Shown: positions 1 through 4,572 of the stretch, in pieces
How positions within the stretch are numbered: the stretch's first letter is position 1
Layout: the number at the start of each line of letters is the position of its first letter
Source of the DNA: Limivicinus sp963617275
GTDB lineage: Bacteria; Bacillota; Clostridia; Oscillospirales; Oscillospiraceae
Direction: 5' to 3'
NCBI GenBank assembly: GCA_963617275.1
Contig: CAVENX010000030.1
Span: forward strand, 1 to 6,751
Length of the DNA: 6,751 nucleotides
Translations under genes and position numbers: made by a program
The notes under the pieces: generated by a model
Databases searched by the model: none
The model's input: the letters and a program-made list of their open reading frames with translations, nothing else
Told to the model about the DNA's origin: nothing

Positions 1-798
1 GCCTCCTATGACATGATCGGTCAGGCCTTCTCCGGCTGGATGGGGCTTAACGGCGAAAAGGGCGGCGAGCCTGTTGTCGGTAAACCGTGGCTGAACGACT
101 TTACATCCGCCTATGCAACGGTATTCGCGGTTCTTGCGGCATATATCAATGTTCTCAAAGGCGGCGACGGACAGATCGTCGATATTGCGCAGTTTGAGGT
201 TCAGGCAAGCTATTGCTGCGATCTCTATACCTCTTACACCATGGCGGGACGTGAAAACACCCGTTCCGGCAACAAATCCGCCGCGTTCCAGCCCTATGGC
301 CTTTTCAAGTCCAAGGACGGGTACGATGTGGCACTCGGCGCATTCGGCCCCGGCGTGTACAAGAGAGCCATTCAGGCCATGGGTCTTGATCTTGAATATT
401 ACAACTTCAAGGATTGTTCCTCCGGCATTGAAGCGGTCGCCTCCGAAAAGGGCAGAGAGCTTGACGCAAAGACGATCGAGTGGTGCGGCGCACGTACCGC
501 GCAGGAGATTGAAGACGCAATGGCAAAGTTCAAGGTTCCGTGCAGCCGCGTAATGGGCGCAAAGGATTGCCTTGCCAATGAGCACTATCAGAAACGCGGC
601 GACTTCATAAAGTATGAAGACCAGACCCTCGGCAAGGAGATCACCGCTTTCGGCATAGTCCCCAAAATGTCCGGCACTCCCGGCAAAGTCTGGCGCGGCG
701 CGCCCAGCCTCGGTCAGGACACCGAAACCATACTCAAGGATCTGCTTGGCTACGACGATGCAAAGATCGCCGGACTGAAAGAAAAGAACCTTATATAA
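1..798 (+). CDS. Class III CoA-transferase, CaiB/BaiF family (5'-truncated by window)
   Basis: This is a family III acyl-CoA transferase, which moves CoA between carboxylic acids in the cytoplasm through an aspartyl-CoA intermediate. The frame is open from base 1, so the gene starts upstream. By recalled alignment with E. coli CaiB (405 aa), about 137 N-terminal residues are missing and the visible part covers the rest. Matching blocks are YDMIGQAFSGW near the left edge, the LNDFTSAYAT block, PYGLFKSKDGY in the middle, and GKVWRGAPSLGQDTETIL near the C-terminus. The Asp codon at 97-99 aligns with the catalytic Asp169 of CaiB. The C-terminal GYDDAKIAGLKEKNLI tail is typical of the family. Substrate specificity cannot be read: carnitine/crotonobetaine, 2-hydroxyacid (HadA/FldA-like) and bile-acid CoA-transferases share this fold. 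It is the last gene of its transcription unit, because a strong terminator follows 14 bases after the stop. Confidence 0.93.
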   Translation, partial: ASYDMIGQAFSGWMGLNGEKGGEPVVGKPWLNDFTSAYATVFAVLAAYINVLKGGDGQIVDIAQFEVQASYCCDLYTSYTMAGRENTRSGNKSAAFQPYGLFKSKDGYDVALGAFGPGVYKRAIQAMGLDLEYYNFKDCSSGIEAVASEKGRELDAKTIEWCGARTAQEIEDAMAKFKVPCSRVMGAKDCLANEHYQKRGDFIKYEDQTLGKEITAFGIVPKMSGTPGKVWRGAPSLGQDTETILKDLLGYDDAKIAGLKEKNLI

Positions 799-812
799 AA
801 ATATATGATTTC

Positions 813-850
813 AAGGCCTCCTGCCGGAGATTGACGGCAGGAGGCCTTTT
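813..850 (+). terminator. Intrinsic terminator of the CoA-transferase unit
   Basis: A perfect 14-bp stem (AAGGCCTCCTGCCG at 813-826 and CGGCAGGAGGCCTT at 835-848) encloses an 8-nt loop. The right arm runs into a TTTT tract at 847-850. It lies just after the CoA-transferase stop. The right arm also contains part of a -35 box for the next gene. Confidence 0.9.
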
Positions 851-860
851 GCTCTATAAT
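831..860 (+). promoter_or_regulatory. Sigma-A-type promoter overlapping the terminator
   Basis: TTGACG at 831-836 and a perfect TATAAT at 855-860 are separated by 18 bases, which predicts a transcript start near 867. The -35 box spans the loop and right arm of the preceding terminator hairpin. A start near 867 would make the GTG at 868 essentially leaderless, which supports the downstream ATG at 919 as the true start. Confidence 0.65.
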
Positions 861-918
861 CAAGGCAGTGACACCGGCGCAGCCTCAAGAAATTATAAAA
901 CCGCAGGGAATGGACAAC

Positions 919-1815
919 ATGGATACGGCGCATTATCATCTTCCGGGACTATTTGAATTTTTTGAATTATATCGCGTATTTCTTCCGTTGTTTTACGGAC
1001 ACAGGGAATACTTTTACGATTGGTGTGACATCGGCTCGATATACGGAGCACCGGCTGACTGTATATGGGGCGGAGGGCGCGTCGGCTTCGGTGACAGCGA
1101 TCCGCACAAGGTCGCGGCACTCATGCGCGAATACGGTATTTCGGCGCGCCTTACTTTCAGTAATTCACTGCTTCGTGAGGAGCATCTTTCCGATAAGAAA
1201 TGCAACGATCTCTGCAAGCTGTTCAGCGGGAACGGGGGAGTGCGCAGCGGCATTATCATATGTTCGGAGCTGCTGCTGGAATATTTGAAACGCAAATTTC
1301 CGGAGTTTTATTTTGTCTCATCCACAACTAAGGTGCTGACCGATTTCCGTCAGTTCAGGGCGGAGACGGAACGGGAAGATTTTCTCTGCGTTGTGCCGGA
1401 TTTCAGACTGAACAAGGCCTTTGACAAATTGAACGGACTTTCGGAAGCGCAGAAAAACAAAGTGGAATTTCTGTGCAACGAGTGCTGCCGCTATGATTGC
1501 CCGGACAGAAGAAAATGCTATGAAAACGTCAGCCGCAAGAATCTGGGGGAGGACTGCGGGGAGCATCGCTGCACGGCACCGGACGCAGCTTTCGGGTACC
1601 GCTTTTCAGAGGCAATGAAAAACCCCGGTTTTATCGGCGTAAATGATATTAAAAATGTATATTTGCCGATGGGCTTTTCTAATTTCAAAATCGAAGGACG
1701 CAGCTTGGGCAGCGCCATGATCCTTGAGTTCCTGCTTTACTATATGACAAAGCCCGAATACCATATCCATGTACGGGAAGCGATATATCTTGACAGTATG
1801 CTTGACCTGTTCTAA
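919..1815 (+). CDS. Conserved Cys-rich protein, possibly peptidase-U32-like
   Basis: This 298-residue soluble protein has no signal peptide or membrane segment. ATG 919 is chosen because AGGGAA at 905-910 lies 8 bases upstream; an in-frame GTG at 868 and ATG at 910 have no usable ribosome site. Near the N-terminus is an aromatic-rich segment followed by DIGSIYGAPADCIWGGGR (37-54). A central Asn/Glu-rich stretch reads LTFSNSLLREEHL (78-90). A dense cysteine cluster follows (C186, C189, C190, C194, C200, then C213 and C218). Close to the C-terminus, GFSNFKIEGRSLGSA (252-266) resembles the FKIEGR motif of the peptidase U32 family, several members of which (UbiU/UbiV, RlhA, TrhP) are known or thought to carry Fe-S clusters. 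The U32 link and a metal or Fe-S site are inferences; the protein is otherwise uncharacterised to me. It has its own promoter and probably shares a terminator with the small gene downstream. Confidence 0.8.
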   Translation: MDTAHYHLPGLFEFFELYRVFLPLFYGHREYFYDWCDIGSIYGAPADCIWGGGRVGFGDSDPHKVAALMREYGISARLTFSNSLLREEHLSDKKCNDLCKLFSGNGGVRSGIIICSELLLEYLKRKFPEFYFVSSTTKVLTDFRQFRAETEREDFLCVVPDFRLNKAFDKLNGLSEAQKNKVEFLCNECCRYDCPDRRKCYENVSRKNLGEDCGEHRCTAPDAAFGYRFSEAMKNPGFIGVNDIKNVYLPMGFSNFKIEGRSLGSAMILEFLLYYMTKPEYHIHVREAIYLDSMLDLF

Positions 1816-1934
1816 GCTCCGTATGCTCATGCCGGAAAATTCATGTGTAACCTTTTATCGCGCCGCGCATCTCTTATACAAAAGCGATGAAAAAACCTTA
1901 ACGATTAAAATGAATTTCTGATAGGAGAGTTAAT

Positions 1935-2177
1935 ATGAAAAACATAAATTCCAAGACTGCTGTCCGCAGCGCCCTTATTTCCGTCGGCATCTGCGACGAG
2001 AATTACCGCTGTGATTATATCTGCCTTGAGGGCGACTGCTATCACATTATAATCAGCACCATTATGCTCAGATACGAGTTCTATGTAGATGCGGATACCG
2101 GCGAGGTTCTCGGAATAAACACCGAGCCTGAGATAGACGCATCCGAAACCGCAGGCGAGTTCACGCTGTCCGCGTGA
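1935..2177 (+). CDS. Small PepSY-like domain protein
   Basis: This 80-residue protein starts at ATG 1935 with a good ribosome site (AGGAGAG, 1923-1929). It appears to be essentially one PepSY-type fold: an N-terminal helix (SKTAVRSALISVGI, 6-19), then strands ending in YEFYVDADTGEVLGI (47-61), which matches the YEVDVDAxTGEVL signature of PepSY domains. There is no signal peptide or membrane anchor, unlike most PepSY proteins, which are exported and often modulate peptidases. Its two short Cys-containing strands (C20, C26, C30, C35) could bind metal or form disulfides, but this is speculative. It follows the U32-like gene by 119 bases and ends at a strong terminator. I see no convincing separate promoter in the gap, so co-transcription is likely. 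Confidence 0.75.
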   Translation: MKNINSKTAVRSALISVGICDENYRCDYICLEGDCYHIIISTIMLRYEFYVDADTGEVLGINTEPEIDASETAGEFTLSA

Positions 2178-2196
2178 CCTTTGATTAACTTAAGAT

Positions 2197-2238
2197 AAAA
2201 ATCCGGGTAAGACGAAAAAAGTCTTACCCGGATTTTTT
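2197..2238. terminator. Bidirectional intrinsic terminator between convergent units
   Basis: A perfect 17-bp stem (AAAAATCCGGGTAAGAC at 2197-2213 with GTCTTACCCGGATTTTT at 2221-2237) has a 7-nt A-rich loop and ends in T6 on the plus strand. Its A5 start gives a T5 tract on the minus strand. It can terminate both the PepSY gene (+) and the sdpRI operon (-), whose stops lie 20 and 31 bases away. Confidence 0.92.
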
Positions 2239-2268
2239 GCGCAGGATTTACTTGCTCTTTATGCTTAA

Positions 2269-2901
2269 TCACCTATGCTTACAGTAATATATATAGGAAG
2301 CGGCAAATGGGATGATCACGGCGGCAATGATCACCGCGAACATTACGATGGGACTGCCGAAAAATGCGTTGAGAATTTCCACGAATCCTGCTATCACATA
2401 CACAAAGCCGCCGAGGCGGTGAGTGTAGTTCCAGTTGTCCTCATCGTCAAGCGTCCAGCGAACCTTTATGCCCATGGTATAGTTCTGACGGCATTTAGGC
2501 AGATAATTGCCGATGACGATGAACAGTACGCCGACCAAAAGCTGCGCGATCAAAGCGACGTTTACGCTCTTTCCGAGAGCCGCAAACAGGCACAGGGGAA
2601 CGACAATGCAGCTAAGCCCCGGCGTGAACCAAAGCATTATTCTGGAAAGCGCCTGACTGTGACCGTCGGCCTTGGGATCGCTGCTCAGAACGAACAGACA
2701 AAGCGCGTCCAGCGCCGCCATAATACACGGTATGCCGACTACCGCAAAGAGCTTGCTTGAGTAGCCATCAGGCTCGCCATTTAAACCGTAATGCGTCGGC
2801 AGCATATCCGGAAGATCGTTCCACATAATAAGTCCGAGCACCACAGGCAGCAGGCACAGCAGCATTGATATGACCTTTTCTTTTTTACTTGCTTTCATCA
2901 T
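2269..2901 (-). CDS. sdpI: SdpI-family membrane protein (immunity/receptor type)
   Basis: This 210-residue integral membrane protein resembles Bacillus subtilis SdpI, which protects cells from the SdpC killing peptide and, when occupied by it, sequesters the repressor SdpR at the membrane. An N-terminal DUF1648-type region carries LPTHYGLNGEPDGYSSK (34-50). The C-terminal SdpI signature is WTLDDEDNWNYTHRLGG (149-165). Hydrophobic stretches near 10-28, 50-73, 88-110, 114-134, 163-181 and 184-206 give six predicted membrane segments, matching SdpI in number and length. The ATG at 2901 follows GGGAGG on the minus strand by 6-7 bases. It overlaps the end of the ArsR-type regulator by 17 bases, which implies translational coupling. 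No sdpABC-like toxin genes are in the window, so the trigger may be foreign peptides or a general envelope signal. Confidence 0.88.
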   Translation of the reverse strand: MMKASKKEKVISMLLCLLPVVLGLIMWNDLPDMLPTHYGLNGEPDGYSSKLFAVVGIPCIMAALDALCLFVLSSDPKADGHSQALSRIMLWFTPGLSCIVVPLCLFAALGKSVNVALIAQLLVGVLFIVIGNYLPKCRQNYTMGIKVRWTLDDEDNWNYTHRLGGFVYVIAGFVEILNAFFGSPIVMFAVIIAAVIIPFAASYIYYCKHR

Positions 2902-3175
2902 CTTTTACCTCCCTGAAATCACTGAGCCATAGCAGTATTTCCTCGAAAACCGAGGCGTTGAGTTGGTAATAAATAAAATTTTTGTCACGCTGTTCCACGA
3001 TAAGGCCGGCTTTTTTTAATTGCGACAGATGATAGGATATTGTCGCGCCGGTCATGTCAAAGTGCGCTCCTATCTCGCCCGCACTCATCTTACCGCTGCG
3101 CAGCAGGGTGAGTATCTCGCGTCTCACCGGATCGCCAAGCGCACGGAATGTCTCCTGAAATCCCAGACAGCTCAC
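2885..3175 (-). CDS. sdpR: ArsR-family winged-helix repressor, SdpR-like
   Basis: This 96-residue winged helix-turn-helix repressor closely resembles B. subtilis SdpR: F-x-ALGDPVRREILTLLRSGKMSAGEI (10-35), recognition helix region TGATISYHLSQLKKAGLI (42-59), then a beta wing with FIYYQLN (67-73). The cysteine pair used by metal-sensing ArsR members in helix 3 is absent, fitting an SdpR-type protein inactivated by membrane sequestration. The start is uncertain. GTG 3175 is the first usable codon after an in-frame TGA, but AAAGGA ends only one base before it. Translation may begin at GTG 3175 or at a non-standard codon a few residues later. It is the first gene of an operon with the overlapping sdpI-like gene, and it is probably autorepressed through the two operators flanking its promoter. 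Confidence 0.88.
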   Translation of the reverse strand: MSCLGFQETFRALGDPVRREILTLLRSGKMSAGEIGAHFDMTGATISYHLSQLKKAGLIVEQRDKNFIYYQLNASVFEEILLWLSDFREVKDDESK

Positions 3176-3189
3176 GTCCTTTCATATGG

Positions 3190-3211
3190 TATTTAGAAGT
3201 TTATCTAATTA
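3190..3211. promoter_or_regulatory. Downstream operator of the sdpRI promoter
   Basis: The imperfect palindrome TATTTAGA-N6-TCTAATTA has the same architecture as the copy at 3253-3274. It covers about +4 to +25 of the predicted sdpRI transcript. It is adjacent to a second small palindrome (ATCTAATTAGAT, 3203-3214). Binding by the SdpR-like repressor is inferred from position and symmetry. Confidence 0.65.
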
Positions 3212-3220
3212 GATGATGCA

Positions 3221-3248
3221 AGTATATCACATCCGCAGCAGATGTCAA
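3221..3248 (-). promoter_or_regulatory. sdpRI promoter
   Basis: Read on the minus strand, a perfect -35 TTGACA (3243-3248) is followed after 16 bases by TATACT (3221-3226). The -10 is preceded by TG one base away, forming an extended -10. The predicted start is near 3214. Inverted repeats lie on both sides of the promoter. Confidence 0.8.
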
Positions 3249-3252
3249 GAAC

Positions 3253-3274
3253 TATTTAGAAAAAAATCTAAATA
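3253..3274. promoter_or_regulatory. Upstream operator of the sdpRI promoter
   Basis: TATTTAGA at 3253-3260, six A bases and TCTAAATA at 3267-3274 form a perfect 8-bp inverted repeat. It begins four bases upstream of the -35 box. Its centre is 63 bp from that of the matching downstream operator, about six helical turns, placing both on the same DNA face. Confidence 0.7.
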
Positions 3275-3319
3275 CCTGCGCGAAAACAGATACGGAAATG
3301 CTTTTGAGCGTACCTATAT

Positions 3320-3367
3320 AAAAAGCTCTTGAAATCACCGTGGTTTGAGTGCTTTCAGGAGCTTTTT
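3320..3367 (-). terminator. Terminator downstream of the vat-like gene (potentially bidirectional)
   Basis: AAAAAGCTCTTGAAA (3320-3334) pairs with TTTCAGGAGCTTTTT (3353-3367) with one G-T wobble. The stem can extend through CAC (3336-3338) and GTG (3349-3351). On the minus strand it ends in TTTTTATAT. It lies 107 bases after the acetyltransferase stop and separates that unit from the sdpRI promoter. I see no gene in the 106 bases between. Confidence 0.75.
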
Positions 3368-3473
3368 CATTGTGCTGTAATTTCTGTCAAATTCCATGCC
3401 GCGCAGAAAGCTTCATGGCGGAATATGTCTGCCAGACCCGTGCTGCGCCGCGAGAGCGGCAAACCGGAATTTG

Positions 3474-4109
3474 TCAGTCTTTAATACGTCTGATTTCTAT
3501 TAAATTGCCACTGCACAATGCTTCCATATTGCGAAAAATTTTCTCCGCATCCCAATCCCACCATTTGAGATTGAGCAGATATGAGGTAAGCTCGTTGTCG
3601 AAACGCTGTCGAATCACTCGGCAAGGATTTCCACCAGAAATGCAATAAGGCGGAACATCTTTCGCTACAACAGAATTTGCCGCAATGATAGCACCGTCAC
3701 CGATGTGTACTCCCGGCATCACGGTTACGTTTTGCCCGATCCACACATCATTTCCAACAACCGTATCGCCTTTTAGCGGCAAGTCATCCAAGGTTGGTGT
3801 GAATTTTTCCCATCCGCCGCCCATTATGTTGAACGGGTAGGTCGATATGCTGTTCATTCGATGGTTTGCCCCATTCATAACAAATTCAATTCCCTTTGCA
3901 ATGGCGCAAAACTTTCCGATGATAAGTTTATCTCCCAAAAATTCATAATGGTGTGTAACGTGTTCTTCAAACTTTTCCGCACCGTTGATGTCATCATAGT
4001 AGGTATAGTCGCCAACGATGATATTTGGGCGCGTAATAACATTTTTAATGTACACGATTTGCTTCAAGTTTTCATTTGGATAGATTCTGTTTGGGTTAGG
4101 CCCTGTCAT
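3474..4109 (-). CDS. Vat-family streptogramin A / xenobiotic O-acetyltransferase
   Basis: This 211-residue left-handed beta-helix (hexapeptide-repeat) acetyltransferase belongs to the Vat/Xat family, which uses acetyl-CoA to acetylate a hydroxyl of streptogramin A antibiotics. ATG 4109 gives the start MTGPNPNRIYP, matching the MGPNP start of VatD; a TTG at 4118 is too close to the ribosome site (GGAGGT, 4121-4126). Family blocks present are VGDYTYYDD (32-40), HYEFLGDKLIIGKFCAIA (54-71), FVMNGANHRMNS (76-87), DLPLKGDTVVGNDVWIG (109-125) and MPGVHIGDGAIIAANSVV (131-148). His83 in NGANHRM corresponds to the catalytic His of VatD (His82). The C-terminal LKWWDWD motif is also typical. The gene is monocistronic with its own promoter and looks more AT-rich than its neighbours, suggesting acquisition. 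The substrate is not proven; other xenobiotic acetyltransferases share the fold. Confidence 0.92.
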   Translation of the reverse strand: MTGPNPNRIYPNENLKQIVYIKNVITRPNIIVGDYTYYDDINGAEKFEEHVTHHYEFLGDKLIIGKFCAIAKGIEFVMNGANHRMNSISTYPFNIMGGGWEKFTPTLDDLPLKGDTVVGNDVWIGQNVTVMPGVHIGDGAIIAANSVVAKDVPPYCISGGNPCRVIRQRFDNELTSYLLNLKWWDWDAEKIFRNMEALCSGNLIEIRRIKD

Positions 4110-4148
4110 ATCTTGCAATTACCTCCACAGCTTCCGACTTGATGAGCC

Positions 4149-4170
4149 GAGTATACCATGAGTATACCAT
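4149..4170. repeat. Tandem duplication of an 11-bp -10 region
   Basis: GAGTATACCAT occurs twice head to tail (4149-4159 and 4160-4170). Each copy carries one TATACT hexamer on the minus strand, upstream of the acetyltransferase. Confidence 0.85.
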
Positions 4171-4178
4171 ATTTCCAA
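4150..4178 (-). promoter_or_regulatory. Promoter of the vat-like gene
   Basis: On the minus strand, TTGGAA (4173-4178) and TATACT (4150-4155) are separated by 17 bases, predicting a start near 4143 and a leader of about 34 bases. The TATACT lies in one copy of a tandem 11-bp repeat. The second copy holds another TATACT (4161-4166), but with a poorer -35. Confidence 0.65.
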
Positions 4179-4255
4179 ATGAAAGAACATCCCTATAATG
4201 CTGGCAAATCTGATGCTTTTATAGCACTTGAAAGCGGGGGGGGATTCTGCCCATA

Positions 4256-4283
4256 TTGACATATACAGAAAATATGATATACT
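4256..4283 (+). promoter_or_regulatory. Promoter of the riboswitch / alpha-CTD operon
   Basis: A perfect TTGACA (4256-4261) and TATACT (4278-4283) are spaced by 16 bases, with TG at 4275-4276 making an extended -10. The predicted start near 4290 gives a leader of about 280 bases before the first gene. An 8-base G run (4236-4243) lies 12 bases upstream of the -35. The promoter is divergent from that of the vat-like gene. Confidence 0.82.
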
Positions 4284-4289
4284 ATAAAT

Positions 4290-4433
4290 AACAGCGTCTG
4301 TAAAGATGCGCAAATGATTACTGTGTGCACGGCATGGACTTGCGTTAATGCGGTAATTGAAAGATGTGCACAACCGGATATATCCATGAGCGTATACGTG
4401 CACGGTGTCACGCTCGAATGCAATTGAATACTG
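4290..4433 (+). other. Long 5' leader upstream of the aptamer, rich in small palindromes
   Basis: This stretch has no gene I can support. It contains three copies of GTGCAC (4325-4330, 4366-4371, 4398-4403); the first and third lie in a longer GTGCACGG repeat. It also has a GGATATATCC palindrome (4376-4385) and a hairpin with stem GAGCGT/ACGCTC (4388-4393 and 4410-4415). TGTGCAC at 4324-4330 can pair with GTGCACA at 4366-4372. It is transcribed if the promoter at 4256 is used, so it may be structured RNA or an operator region. A 13-codon frame (4386-4427) lacks a ribosome site. Confidence 0.45.
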
Positions 4434-4518
4434 ACCTATAAGAGATGCGCGAGGGACAAGCCCTATGACCGCACGGCAACCTCCCAGAGAGAAAGGTGCC
4501 AAAGCTTGCATGATAGGT
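4434..4518 (+). promoter_or_regulatory. SAM-clan (S-box) riboswitch aptamer lacking P4
   Basis: The leader matches the SAM-I superfamily core. P1 is ACCTAT (4434-4439) with ATAGGT (4513-4518), followed by AAGAGA (4440-4445). P2 is TGCG (4446-4449) with CGCA (4470-4473). A kink-turn-like GA/TGA is followed by GGG/CCC (4453-4455, 4461-4463). P3 opens with GGCAACC (4475-4481) and closes with GGTGCC (4495-4500), carrying the adenines and the U/G that contact SAM in known structures. The P2 loop CAAG (4457-4460) is fully complementary to CTTG (4505-4508), exactly where SAM-I forms its pseudoknot. The P4 hairpin normally found between that segment and P1 is missing, as in the SAM-I/IV-type variants. 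It is followed at once by a terminator, so the expected behaviour is transcription shut-off when SAM is high. Confidence 0.85.
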
Positions 4519-4522
4519 ATGC

Positions 4523-4545
4523 CCTGTCCCGCGACAGGATTTTTT
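4523..4545 (+). terminator. Riboswitch expression-platform terminator
   Basis: CCTGTC (4523-4528), loop CCGC and GACAGG (4533-4538) form a hairpin followed by T6 (4540-4545), four bases after P1 of the aptamer. The 5' arm and loop (TGTCCC, 4525-4530) are complementary to GGGACA in aptamer P2/L2 (4453-4458), a ready antiterminator. The downstream ribosome site starts only 14 bases after the T run. Confidence 0.8.
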
Positions 4546-4572
4546 GCACCTATTTTTCGGGAGGAACAACGA

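Noticed and set aside
868..918. GTG 868 as start of the U32-like protein
   Set aside because: It coincides with the predicted transcript start and has no ribosome site, whereas ATG 919 has AGGGAA 8 bases upstream.
2275..2760. Plus-strand frame opposite the sdpI-like gene
   Set aside because: It is a shadow of a clear six-TM protein on the other strand.
3349..3648. Open frame on the plus strand
   Set aside because: It overlaps the terminator and the antisense end of the vat-like gene, has no ribosome site, and its translation resembles no protein.
4386..4427. Possible 13-codon leader peptide before the aptamer
   Set aside because: It has no ribosome site, no codon run suggesting attenuation, and the riboswitch already explains regulation.
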